In this document: one piece after another, positions 1 through 5,569 of the stretch | Position numbering within the stretch: position 1 is the first letter of the stretch | Layout: the number at the start of each line of letters is the position of its first letter | Source: CAYUYH01 sp964449175 | Lineage (GTDB): Bacteria; Planctomycetota; Phycisphaerae; SM23-33 | Direction of reading: 5' to 3' | DNA length: 9,537 nt | Assembly (NCBI GenBank): GCA_964449175.1 | Contig: CAYUYH010000099.1 | Coordinates: forward strand, 1 to 9,537 | The notes under the pieces: generated by a model | Told to the model about the DNA's origin: nothing | The model's database searches: none | What the model saw: the letters and a program-made list of their open reading frames with translations, nothing else | Translations under genes and position numbers: made by a program

Positions 1-398
1 GTCAGGATGAGTCCCATCCTCGCTCCCATCTGGAGGCGGAACCGGCCGAGCAGCGCCCTGCCGCCAAGGCCGACGACCATCACCACGGCGAACACGACAA
101 GCGCCGCGTACGGGTCGCACATCAGGACAACCGCGGCCAGCAGGGTCGGCGTCAGCGTGCCGAAGGTCTGAACGCCGATGATCGCGCGGACCGTCGCCGT
201 CAACAGGGCCCCCAGCGGCAGGATGAGCAGGTAGCCGAGAATCTGCCGCAGCTCGCCGGCGTTGCGGGTCAGGTCAACCGCACGCGGCACGGCGCCCGCG
301 CCTGCCGTGCGGACAACGATCATCCGGCAGGCCGCCAGCGCCAATCCGGCGGCAACGAGTATCAGCGGAAAAAACCGCGCCAGTCGCTCTCGATTCAA
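1..398 (-). CDS. 7TM-type membrane protein (inactive-transglutaminase-associated family), C-terminus outside window
   Basis: Reading the minus strand from a TTG at 398 gives 132 open codons that run off the window edge. TTG is chosen because an AGGAG Shine-Dalgarno lies 7 nt upstream. Three hydrophobic stretches are visible, at about residues 9-24, 53-75 and 83-113. The part from Ile74 (IIGVQTFGTLTPTLLA), followed by a GRALLGRFRLQMGAR-like segment, resembles the 7TM domain usually found fused to an inactive transglutaminase domain, whose typical text is GLxTFGTFxPVLIA. The family is an integral inner-membrane protein of unknown role, often near RimK-like ATP-grasp genes (family knowledge). 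The first 50 residues hold only one membrane segment and a short linker, so no room exists for a transglutaminase domain ahead of the 7TM part. Family call is by eye; the exact function is unknown. It has its own promoter in the gap after mnmE. Confidence 0.7.
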   Translation of the reverse strand, partial: MNRERLARFFPLILVAAGLALAACRMIVVRTAGAGAVPRAVDLTRNAGELRQILGYLLILPLGALLTATVRAIIGVQTFGTLTPTLLAAVVLMCDPYAALVVFAVVMVVGLGGRALLGRFRLQMGARMGLIL

Positions 399-437
399 GG
401 GCCCGCTCCTGCAAGCTCGCAATTCGGCAAGGCCGGG

Positions 438-466
438 AGTATAGCAGCTTCGCGCCGCGTTGGCAG
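438..466 (-). promoter_or_regulatory. sigma70-type promoter for the 7TM gene
   Basis: On the minus strand CTGCCA (461-466) is followed after 17 nt by TATACT (438-443), matching 4/6 and 5/6 of the consensus. The expected start near 431 gives a leader of about 33 nt that contains the AGGAG of the TTG-started gene. Promoter is inferred from sequence only. Confidence 0.5.
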
Positions 467-516
467 CGGGCGTGGGCGAAACTCGCAGCCGCTCGACGGC
501 CCCGACAGCGGGCGAG

Positions 517-1938
517 CTACTTGCCCACGCAGAAGCGCTCGAAGATGCGGGCGAGGATGTCCTCGCTGACGACCTGCCCGCTGATTTGCCCGATCTCGCC
601 CAGGGCCGACCGCAGCTCGACGGCTACAAGCTCGGCCCCGTCGGTCAGGTCGCTCGTCCGGGCGAGCAGCTCCGCGGCGGCGGCCGTCGCCTGCGCGGCG
701 TTCAGCAGGCAGCGCTTCTGGCGCTTGTGCAGGCCGAGCGCCTCCCCGCCGCGCGCGGCGCCCAGTCCCGTGCGGTCCGTGATCGCCCGCCGCAGCTCGT
801 CAAGCCCCGCGCCGGTCTCAGCCGAGACGGGGATGGGCGCGGTCTTCGGCCCCAGGGCGGCCGACAGCTCCAGCAGGCGGGCCGCCGCCATCATGCCGCC
901 GAGCAGGTCGATCTTGTTGCCCACGACGATACGCGGGCAGCGGCGATTGATGGCGTGGATCTCTTCCAGCAGTTCCGCGCCGCGGTCGAATGCGCCCGCG
1001 GCGAGGTCCACGACGAACACGATCACGTCGGCCGCCGCTATCGCCGCCCGCGCCGCCCCGCCGGCCGCTCGCGCCAGCGAGTCGCCGGCCCGCGCGAAGC
1101 CGGCGGCATCCTGAAGCAGCACCGCACCGCCGCCGGGGCGCTGCATCGGCGCGCTCAGCACGTCGCGCGTCGTGCCGGCCAGGGCGGAAACAATCGCGCG
1201 GTCCGTGGCGGTCAACGCGTTCAGCAGCGAGCTCTTGCCGACGTTGGGCAGCCCGGCAATCACCACTCGCGGCAGCTCGCCCGCCTCGCCGACATCGTCC
1301 GCCTGCCGGGCGGCCATGCGAAGCCGCTCCGCCAGCGCCGCCAGCTCCCCGGCCAGCTCGCCCGGCGCCGGCAGCGGAACATCCTCGTCGGCCAGGTCCA
1401 CAGCCGCCTCGACCGTGGCCAGCGACTCGGCCAGCGGCCCCGCCGACTGCTCGCACAGCCGGTGGACGCGCCCGCCGAGGGCCAGCATCGCCGAACGAAG
1501 CTGGGCGTCGTCGGCGGCGGCGACCACGTCGGCGACGGCCTCCGCGGCCGACAGGTCGATCCGCCCGGACAAGAACGCCCGCGCGGTGAACTCGCCGGGT
1601 GATGCCTGGCGCGCCCCCCGGTCGATCAGCGCCTCCAACAGCGCCGTCGCCGCCGGCGGACTGCCCGGGATGTGCAGCTCGATCACGTCCTGGCGAGTGA
1701 AGCTTCGCGGCGCGCGGAACACGTACGCCGCGGCCGGCAGGCAGATGCCCGCGCTCGCGAGCGTGACGGTGCCGTCCAGCCTGCGGAACGCGGGCGACTG
1801 CGACAGCGGACAATCATGTGAGAAGAACACGCCGCCGCCCAGGCTGACCGCCTCCGGCCCGCTGAGGCGGACGATGGCCCGCGCCGAGCCGCCAGCGGCC
1901 GTCGATATCGCGACAATCGTGTCGTCAAGCTCGAACAT
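517..1938 (-). CDS. mnmE: tRNA uridine-5-carboxymethylaminomethyl modification GTPase MnmE (TrmE)
   Basis: 473 aa, close to the usual 450-470. With MnmG it installs the cmnm5 (or nm5) group on U34 of tRNAs in the cytoplasm. The N-terminal folate-binding domain begins with the family-typical LDDTIVAIST (residues 4-13) and includes PGEFTARAFLSGRIDL (114-129). The inserted G domain shows G1 GLPNVGKS (229-236), G2 TTRD (256-259), G3 DAAG (277-280) and G4 NKID (341-344). The C-terminus is FCVGK, keeping the conserved cysteine (Cys470) of the C-x-G-K tail. Odd points: G3 is DAAG rather than DTAG, and by alignment the catalytic glutamate (Glu282 in E. coli) falls on Ala289 in an alanine-rich stretch. 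No Shine-Dalgarno precedes the ATG; the start is chosen from the conserved N-terminus. The oxidoreductase gene ends 70 bp upstream, so read-through transcription is possible. Confidence 0.95.
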   Translation of the reverse strand: MFELDDTIVAISTAAGGSARAIVRLSGPEAVSLGGGVFFSHDCPLSQSPAFRRLDGTVTLASAGICLPAAAYVFRAPRSFTRQDVIELHIPGSPPAATALLEALIDRGARQASPGEFTARAFLSGRIDLSAAEAVADVVAAADDAQLRSAMLALGGRVHRLCEQSAGPLAESLATVEAAVDLADEDVPLPAPGELAGELAALAERLRMAARQADDVGEAGELPRVVIAGLPNVGKSSLLNALTATDRAIVSALAGTTRDVLSAPMQRPGGGAVLLQDAAGFARAGDSLARAAGGAARAAIAAADVIVFVVDLAAGAFDRGAELLEEIHAINRRCPRIVVGNKIDLLGGMMAAARLLELSAALGPKTAPIPVSAETGAGLDELRRAITDRTGLGAARGGEALGLHKRQKRCLLNAAQATAAAAELLARTSDLTDGAELVAVELRSALGEIGQISGQVVSEDILARIFERFCVGK

Positions 1939-1982
1939 GTCTCGCGCGGATGCGCCGTCCTTGCCGCCCCAGGCCCTCCATG

Positions 1983-2011
1983 ATTGAATCGGTCCCGCCG
2001 CCCGAGGTCTA
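1983..2011 (-). promoter_or_regulatory. weak candidate promoter for mnmE
   Basis: In the 70-bp gap between the oxidoreductase stop and mnmE, the minus strand shows TAGACC (2006-2011), a 17-nt spacer and TTCAAT (1983-1988), each 4/6. No terminator (stem plus T run) is visible in this gap, so mnmE may equally be read from the upstream promoter. Confidence 0.25.
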
Positions 2012-3238
2012 TGGTTGGAACCGCTGCGGGAAGCTGCTGTACCCGGCCAGGTCGAACTCGGCGGTCGCCCTCGCCCACGGCGGCGCGCCGGGCAGGTCGC
2101 TGAGCAGACACTGGTTCTGCCCGGCCTCGGCCACTAGCTCATCCAGCCCGTCGACGACCGTTCTCTCGCCGCCCCGCTCGCCGGTGCCGGTGCGGCAGGC
2201 GGCCGCGGGGATGCGGGCGATGCTGCCGCTGCTTTCGTGCGCGCCGTCCATCGCCAGCGTCATCGCCCGCGCCTCAACCAGCGGGCAGCGCAGGGCGGAC
2301 CCGTCGTTCGCCGCCACGGCAGCCACGAAGTTGGCGATCATCTCGCCGCGGCCGCTGTCGGCCGACGCCGGGCACGACTCGCTGCTGCCGTCGTCGTAGG
2401 TGATCGTCGCGCCGACCTTCGACTCATACACCGCCCTGCCCCGCTCGGCGTCGATCTCGATCACCGGCCCGAACGCCTCCGCCCCGCAGTGCGTCACGAG
2501 CAGACGGGCCGTCTGCCCTTCGGCCGTGCGTATCTCGATCGCGGCGGTATCGTGGCCCTCGATCCGCGAGGCGGCGTAGAGCTCGGCCCGTACTTTCGTC
2601 GGCGCGGCCAGTCGGTTGGCCTGCGGCGAGGCCAGCAGCAGCATGTTGGTGATCTGGTGGGCCAGCGCGTTGGAGGCCGGCCCGTCGAGCACCCACCGCT
2701 CGCCGACGCGCAGGCGTCCGGCCCACTCGTTGCGTTCGTAGTAGGCCTTGCCCCTCGGCCAGCTCGCGCGGCAGGTGAGGCTGCGGACGGCGCCCAGCCG
2801 GCCGGCGACAACGCGGTCCTTGATGAAACGGATTTCGTCGCTGTGCACCGCGTGGAAGCCCACCAGACAGAACCGCCCGCTCCGCGCCAGCTCTTCCAGC
2901 ATGCGGTCGACCTCCTGGACCGTGGCGGCGGCGGGCTTCTCCAGGTGCAGCGCGTAGCCGGCCTGCAGGGCCGCGACCGCCAGCGGCTCGTGCGAGTGGA
3001 TGCCCGTGGCGACGTACACCCCGTCGCATCGCCCGGCCAGCGCCTCGTACATCTTGGCCGCGTCGTCGAACAACTGCACGCCGTCGGCCTTCAGGCGCTC
3101 CACACGCTCGGGGGCCTTGGACATCTGGTTGTCGGCCGCTGCCAGCAGCCGGCAGTCCAGCGCCGAGGAAGCCTTCTGGATCTGCTGGATCAGCGACCAG
3201 CCGTAACCTGTTATGCCGACTACTGCCAAGGCGATCAT
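2009..3238 (-). CDS. Gfo/Idh/MocA-family NAD(P)-dependent oxidoreductase
   Basis: 409 aa from the ATG at 3238, preceded by GGAG with 6 nt spacing. The frame stays open upstream to 3904, but that stretch is rich in palindromes, lacks protein character, and the Rossmann domain starts at this ATG (IALAVVGITGYG, residues 2-13). The N-terminal NAD(P)-binding domain contains DGVYVATGIHSHEPLAVAAL and the hallmark EKP (LHLEKPAAAT). The C-terminal part has the substrate-domain features WVLDGPASNALAHQITNMLLL and a beta-sheet tail ending SFPQRF. Members oxidise or reduce sugars, inositols and other polyols; the substrate cannot be told from sequence. Planctomycetes carry many paralogues. It has a promoter and a leader palindrome, so it may be independently controlled. 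It runs toward mnmE with a 70-bp gap. Confidence 0.88.
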   Translation of the reverse strand: MIALAVVGITGYGWSLIQQIQKASSALDCRLLAAADNQMSKAPERVERLKADGVQLFDDAAKMYEALAGRCDGVYVATGIHSHEPLAVAALQAGYALHLEKPAAATVQEVDRMLEELARSGRFCLVGFHAVHSDEIRFIKDRVVAGRLGAVRSLTCRASWPRGKAYYERNEWAGRLRVGERWVLDGPASNALAHQITNMLLLASPQANRLAAPTKVRAELYAASRIEGHDTAAIEIRTAEGQTARLLVTHCGAEAFGPVIEIDAERGRAVYESKVGATITYDDGSSESCPASADSGRGEMIANFVAAVAANDGSALRCPLVEARAMTLAMDGAHESSGSIARIPAAACRTGTGERGGERTVVDGLDELVAEAGQNQCLLSDLPGAPPWARATAEFDLAGYSSFPQRFQP

Positions 3239-3250
3239 CAGCTTCTCCGT

Positions 3251-3269
3251 CGCGCCGGCAACCGGCGCG
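3251..3269 (-). promoter_or_regulatory. leader palindrome of the oxidoreductase gene
   Basis: CGCGCCGG-CAA-CCGGCGCG is a perfect 8-bp inverted repeat with a 3-nt centre. It lies between the predicted transcription start (about 3271) and the GGAG ribosome-binding site (3245-3248). It could be an operator just downstream of the start point or an mRNA hairpin that limits ribosome access. No T run follows, so it is not a classical terminator. Confidence 0.55.
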
Positions 3270-3277
3270 CAGCGAGG

Positions 3278-3306
3278 ATCATAGCCCCGACCCGCGCCAT
3301 CATCAA
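3278..3306 (-). promoter_or_regulatory. sigma70-type promoter for the oxidoreductase gene
   Basis: TTGATG (3301-3306), 17-nt spacer, TATGAT (3278-3283) on the minus strand: 4/6 and 5/6 with ideal spacing. The expected start near 3271 gives a leader of about 33 nt. Confidence 0.6.
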
Positions 3307-3346
3307 GGCCGCCGCCTGCGCCTGCGCGGGGTGCGCGGCTGGGATT

Positions 3347-3410
3347 GTGGCACTTCTTCGTGGAACAGCCTTTCCAGGCTGTCTGGGACAGGCTAGACAC
3401 CCCGTGCCGC
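3347..3410. repeat. nested inverted repeat (REP-like hairpin)
   Basis: The outer arms GTGGCAC (3347-3353) and GTGCCGC (3404-3410) pair over 7 bp with one G-U. Inside, ACAGCC (3365-3370) pairs with GGCTGT (3377-3382), and CTGTC (3379-3383) can alternatively pair with GACAG (3387-3391). The segment lies in non-coding DNA between two divergent promoters. It resembles dispersed hairpin elements, but copy number in the genome cannot be seen here. Confidence 0.5.
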
Positions 3411-3464
3411 CATTGGGCGCCACTATTCTGCCGCGCGCCCCCTGCGCGACCCGCCCGGCGGCCC

Positions 3465-3479
3465 GGACAGGGCCTGTCC
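3465..3479. repeat. 15-bp palindrome GGACAGG-G-CCTGTCC
   Basis: A perfect 7-bp inverted repeat around one G, followed directly by a run of eight Cs (3481-3488). It is non-coding; an operator or part of a dispersed element are both possible. Confidence 0.45.
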
Positions 3480-3505
3480 TCCCCCCCCGCCCTGACCCCC
3501 GCTGA

Positions 3506-3543
3506 GGCGACAACACTGTTGCCCGGCGACAACACTGTTGCCC
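3506..3543. repeat. exact tandem duplication of a 19-bp unit
   Basis: GGCGACAACACTGTTGCCC occurs twice back to back (3506-3524 and 3525-3543) without a mismatch. Each unit carries CAACA-C-TGTTG, so together with the flank it creates five alternating half-sites CAACA/TGTTG between 3511 and 3553. Confidence 0.85.
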
Positions 3544-3553
3544 CAGGGCAACA
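3517..3553. promoter_or_regulatory. pair of 18-bp TGTTG...CAACA palindromes (candidate regulator sites A and B)
   Basis: Site A (3517-3534) has arms TGTTG/CAACA. Site B (3536-3553), TGTTGCCCCAGGGCAACA, is a perfect 8-bp inverted repeat with a 2-nt centre. The two centres are 19 bp apart. They lie about 240-260 bp upstream of the expected sigma54 start, a normal distance for an activator (enhancer-binding protein) array. The regulator is unknown; a different explanation is a transposable or REP-type repeat. Confidence 0.45.
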
Positions 3554-3626
3554 TCGCTTCGAGAGGTCCAGGGCGCTGGGTTTGCTAAGTCTTTTCGCAT
3601 CATTGCACAAGCTTCCCTGCCGGCAG

Positions 3627-3644
3627 CGTTGCCCCCAGGCAACA
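3627..3644. promoter_or_regulatory. third GTTGCC-CCCA-GGCAAC palindrome (candidate regulator site C)
   Basis: GTTGCC (3628-3633) and GGCAAC (3638-3643) form a perfect 6-bp inverted repeat. The 16 bases differ from the core of site B only at the two central positions. It is centred about 150 bp upstream of the predicted sigma54 start. A 10-bp palindrome CTGCCGGCAG (3617-3626) sits next to it. Confidence 0.45.
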
Positions 3645-3758
3645 CACCCGCGCAAACGGAACACCTCCCCTGGGTCCAGACGGCTGAGAAGGCCCCTGAA
3701 GCCCTTACGCAAACAGTAGTTATGGTTCGCCTGCCGACGTCGCCTGGCATCAGGGGGC

Positions 3759-3774
3759 TTGGCACTGGGATTGC
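3759..3774 (+). promoter_or_regulatory. sigma54 (RpoN) -24/-12 promoter
   Basis: TTGGCACTGGGATTGC fits the consensus TTGGCACG-N4-TTGC at all fixed positions except the G after CAC. The GG of the -24 box and GC of the -12 box are separated by exactly 10 bp, the invariant spacing. Transcription would begin near 3786 and read into the gene at 3843 through a leader of about 57 nt. Such promoters need an ATP-using activator bound upstream; the palindromes at 3517-3644 are candidates. Confidence 0.65.
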
Positions 3775-3842
3775 CTCTATGTGAGCAGAAGAGAAGGTGT
3801 TGTGATAACTCCATATCTCTAAAGCCTCCAGGAGAAGCTGCC

Positions 3843-4124
3843 ATGAACGAGGCGGCCCTGAAGAAAAGGTTGGTGGAGCTGAGCGACGCCCTGTCGCTGC
3901 CCAAAGGTCAAGCGGCGGGCACGGCCACGGCCAAGGACGCCTCAACCGACTACCTTGGCCGAGCCCACACCAGCCTGGAGGAGACGCTTGACTATCTTCG
4001 GCTCCAGGTGAAGTACCTCGTGTTCGACCTGGAGGCGACCAAGCGAGAGAACAGCTACTTGCGGCGGATGCTGGAGAGCCGTCGCAGGCCGGAAGACGAC
4101 GCCGACGACCGCCCGAAGTGGTGA
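3843..4124 (+). CDS. small conserved-looking coiled-coil protein, function unknown
   Basis: 93 aa from ATG 3843, with AGGAG 8 nt upstream. The open frame extends back to 3759, but the ribosome-binding site and the sigma54 promoter place the start here. The protein is charged and has no signal peptide or membrane segment. Residues from about 40 to the 80s (SLEETLDYLRLQVKYLVFDLEATKRENSYLRRMLESRR) read as an amphipathic helix with heptad-like leucines, i.e. a likely coiled coil. The tail is short and acidic, ending PKW. I recall small planctomycete proteins with a similar LDYLRL-VKYL-FDLEATRREN text, but no function is known to me. It stands alone, with no gene within 450 bp downstream on firm evidence. 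The putative sigma54 control suggests conditional expression. Confidence 0.75.
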   Translation: MNEAALKKRLVELSDALSLPKGQAAGTATAKDASTDYLGRAHTSLEETLDYLRLQVKYLVFDLEATKRENSYLRRMLESRRRPEDDADDRPKW

Positions 4125-4459
4125 TCGTCGGCTGCCAACAGCCCTTGGACGGTTCCTTCCGACTCGCCGCCAGGTGAGCCCTCGGACGGAGCGCGATGCA
4201 GTGAGCGGCGTGGCTTCAATGCCCTTGGAGCCATGCCGTCCTTTTGCGCCTTTCGGCCGCCTGCCGGGCCCGTCACGGGCCTTCCTGCGGGCGGCCTCAA
4301 GTTGTCTCGCGGACCTGGCCGATATCACACATCTACTCAACCCATGGAATCGCTCGGCCGTCGGGCCACTATATGTGGGCCAAATCCCCCAGGCGGGCGC
4401 TGAGGCCGCGGGTCGGCGGAAAAACTGGTCCCGTTTGGGGAAAAAGGCTCACGAGCGCC
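4125..4459. other. non-coding interval with one hairpin
   Basis: No convincing gene. The only clear structure is GGCCC-GTCAC-GGGCC (4267-4281), a 5-bp stem that widens to 7 bp around a single C, without a T run; it could weakly end transcription of the small gene. An A-rich patch (4441-4445) lies about 15 bp upstream of the lexA -35 box and could help that promoter. The open frame at 4174-4497 has no ribosome-binding site and no protein-like composition. Confidence 0.5.
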
Positions 4460-4488
4460 TTGACGTTAGGCCGATGTTAGCCTACGAT
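4460..4488 (+). promoter_or_regulatory. promoter upstream of lexA
   Basis: TTGACG (4460-4465), 17-nt spacer, TACGAT (4483-4488): 5/6 and 4/6 with ideal spacing. The predicted start is near 4495, leaving a leader of about 365 nt before lexA, or about 80 nt before the uncertain ORF at 4578. Confidence 0.6.
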
Positions 4489-4499
4489 CGCCGCTAACA
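4475..4499. promoter_or_regulatory. palindromic operator candidate TGTTAGC-N11-GCTAACA over the lexA -10 box
   Basis: TGTTAGC (4475-4481) and GCTAACA (4493-4499) are perfect 7-bp inverted arms. The -10 box and predicted start point lie between and against them, so a bound repressor would block transcription. LexA usually represses its own gene, which makes this the best LexA-box candidate in the window. The 11-nt spacing is longer than in most described LexA sites, so another regulator is possible. Confidence 0.5.
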
Positions 4500-4577
4500 G
4501 AGGCCAAACAGCCGCCCAGACGTGGCGGCGGCGTGGTGGCCCCGGCCGGCGGCAGAAGAGTCGGGAAGGTCAGCGAG

Positions 4578-5081
4578 ATGAACGACGACATGCCGCTTTG
4601 CCAGTTCGGTCCGGGTGGTGACTTCGTGCGGACCTGGCCGGCCGGCTCGGCCCCACTATCGCGGGCGATCCCGGCGGGACAACGCGCCGCGGATGGCCGC
4701 GTGAGGGCTTCTGCCTCTGTGGCGATCGAAAACCTGGCGATGCCGGCGCTGCTGGCTGCCCAGACCCTCGCGGTCCTGGCTGAGTCGCGCCGCCGGCAGG
4801 CGCCGCCGGGCGGACTGCAAGCAGTCCGCCTCGCGGGCGCGGCAAGCAAGGAGGCCGACGATGGCGAAGGACGTGACAGTCACCCCCAGGCAGATGGAGA
4901 TCATGCGCCTTATCCGCGACTGGCGGAGACAGCGTGGCTTTTCCCCGACGATGCAGGAGATCGGCGACCTGCTGGGGCTAAGCAAGGTCACGGTCTTCGA
5001 GCACGTCGAGGCGCTGGTCGAAAAAGGCCTGCTAAGCCGCGGGCCGAAGCACAAGGCACGCTCTTTGCGCATCTCGGGTAG
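4578..5081 (+). CDS. uncertain ORF upstream of and overlapping lexA, possibly a gene remnant
   Basis: The frame from ATG 4578 (MNDDMPLCQFGPGGDFVRTW...) stays open for 167 codons but overlaps lexA by 221 nt in another frame, which a real gene would rarely do. Counting the 94 codons ahead of lexA by eye, GC is about 78%, 61% and 80% at codon positions 1, 2 and 3; the low second position is what coding DNA shows. A GGAAGG-like site lies about 9 nt upstream of the ATG. I recognise no family. It may be a short real protein whose end was lost by mutation, a leader ORF, or chance in GC-rich DNA. Confidence 0.25.
   Translation: MNDDMPLCQFGPGGDFVRTWPAGSAPLSRAIPAGQRAADGRVRASASVAIENLAMPALLAAQTLAVLAESRRRQAPPGGLQAVRLAGAASKEADDGEGRDSHPQADGDHAPYPRLAETAWLFPDDAGDRRPAGAKQGHGLRARRGAGRKRPAKPRAEAQGTLFAHLG
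4809..4830 (+). promoter_or_regulatory. perfect 9-bp hairpin in the lexA leader
   Basis: GGCGGACTG-CAAG-CAGTCCGCC forms a perfect stem with a 4-nt loop, ending 17 nt before the AAGGAGG (4848-4854). No T run follows, so it is not a classical terminator. It may be an operator, a dispersed hairpin, or an mRNA element affecting lexA translation. Confidence 0.55.
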
Positions 5082-5475
5082 CTTCCCCTTCCCCGACGAA
5101 CGCCCCACGCTCATGCCGCTGGTGGGCCGGGTCGCCGCCGGCGAGCCGCTGGAGGCCATCGAGGACCCCCAATCGCTGGACCTGGAGCAGATGTTCGCCG
5201 CGCCGGGCGAGACGTTCGTGCTCGAGGTCGCCGGCGACAGCATGATCGACGAGCAAATCCGCCACGGGGACTACGTCGTCTGCCGCAGCGGGCGCGACGC
5301 CCGCAACGGCGAGACCGTGGTGGCCGTCCTGCCCGACGGCGAGGCGACGCTGAAGAAGTTCTACCGCGAGAAGGGGCGCATCCGCCTCCAGCCCGCCAAC
5401 CCGAGCTTCAAGCCCATCTACGCCAAGGAAGTCGACATCCGCGGCGTCGTCGTGGGACTCGTCAGGAAGATGTGA
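4861..5475 (+). CDS. lexA: LexA repressor (SOS regulator, S24 self-cleaving protease)
   Basis: 204 aa, the usual length. The ATG has AAGGAGG with 6 nt spacing. LexA represses DNA-damage genes and cleaves itself when RecA filaments form. The N-terminal winged helix-turn-helix runs from TPRQMEIMRLIRDW (8-21) through PTMQEIGDLLGLSKVTVFEHVEALVEKGLL (29-58). The peptidase domain shows the cleavage bond Ala93-Gly94 (VAAGEP), the nucleophile Ser127 (GDSMID) and general base Lys165 (ATLKK). All catalytic residues are present, so it should be functional. The recognition helix (SKVTVFEHVEAL) differs from the E. coli form (SPNAAEEHLKAL), so its DNA site is expected to differ too. No recA, imuA or dnaE2 partner lies in the window. 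The restriction island begins directly after it. Confidence 0.95.
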   Translation: MAKDVTVTPRQMEIMRLIRDWRRQRGFSPTMQEIGDLLGLSKVTVFEHVEALVEKGLLSRGPKHKARSLRISGSFPFPDERPTLMPLVGRVAAGEPLEAIEDPQSLDLEQMFAAPGETFVLEVAGDSMIDEQIRHGDYVVCRSGRDARNGETVVAVLPDGEATLKKFYREKGRIRLQPANPSFKPIYAKEVDIRGVVVGLVRKM

Positions 5476-5492
5476 TGAATGGGCGCCGTTGC

Positions 5493-5521
5493 TTGTGCGT
5501 AGTGGAGTGGCGTAATACAAT
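5493..5521 (+). promoter_or_regulatory. candidate promoter for the methyltransferase gene
   Basis: TTGTGC (5493-5498), 17-nt spacer, TACAAT (5516-5521): 3/6 and 5/6. The expected start near 5528 gives a leader of about 42 nt. The same TACAAT hexamer appears in the endonuclease promoter region at 7621-7636. Confidence 0.5.
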
Positions 5522-5569
5522 TCGGCGAGCCGCAAGGCACGGATATGGTTCCGGACAGGGAGGTGGGAT

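Noticed and set aside
460..1602. Long plus-strand open frame opposite mnmE
   Set aside because: Arg/Gln/Gly-rich shadow of the GC-rich mnmE gene; no domain and no sensible start.
2237..3505. 422-codon plus-strand frame opposite the oxidoreductase
   Set aside because: Antisense shadow with low-complexity composition.
3506..3644. CRISPR-like spacing of repeats
   Set aside because: Only two exact units, directly tandem with no spacers, and no cas genes.
3239..3904. N-terminal extension of the oxidoreductase frame
   Set aside because: It crosses palindromes and tandem repeats and has no domain; the Rossmann fold and GGAG-linked ATG place the start at 3238.
4465..4471. GTTAGGC, resembling an integron attC core site
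   Set aside because: No matching partner core site and no attC-sized fold; better explained as part of the lexA promoter spacer.
4174..4497. Open frame between the small gene and lexA promoter
   Set aside because: No ribosome-binding site, no protein-like pattern, and it runs through the lexA promoter.
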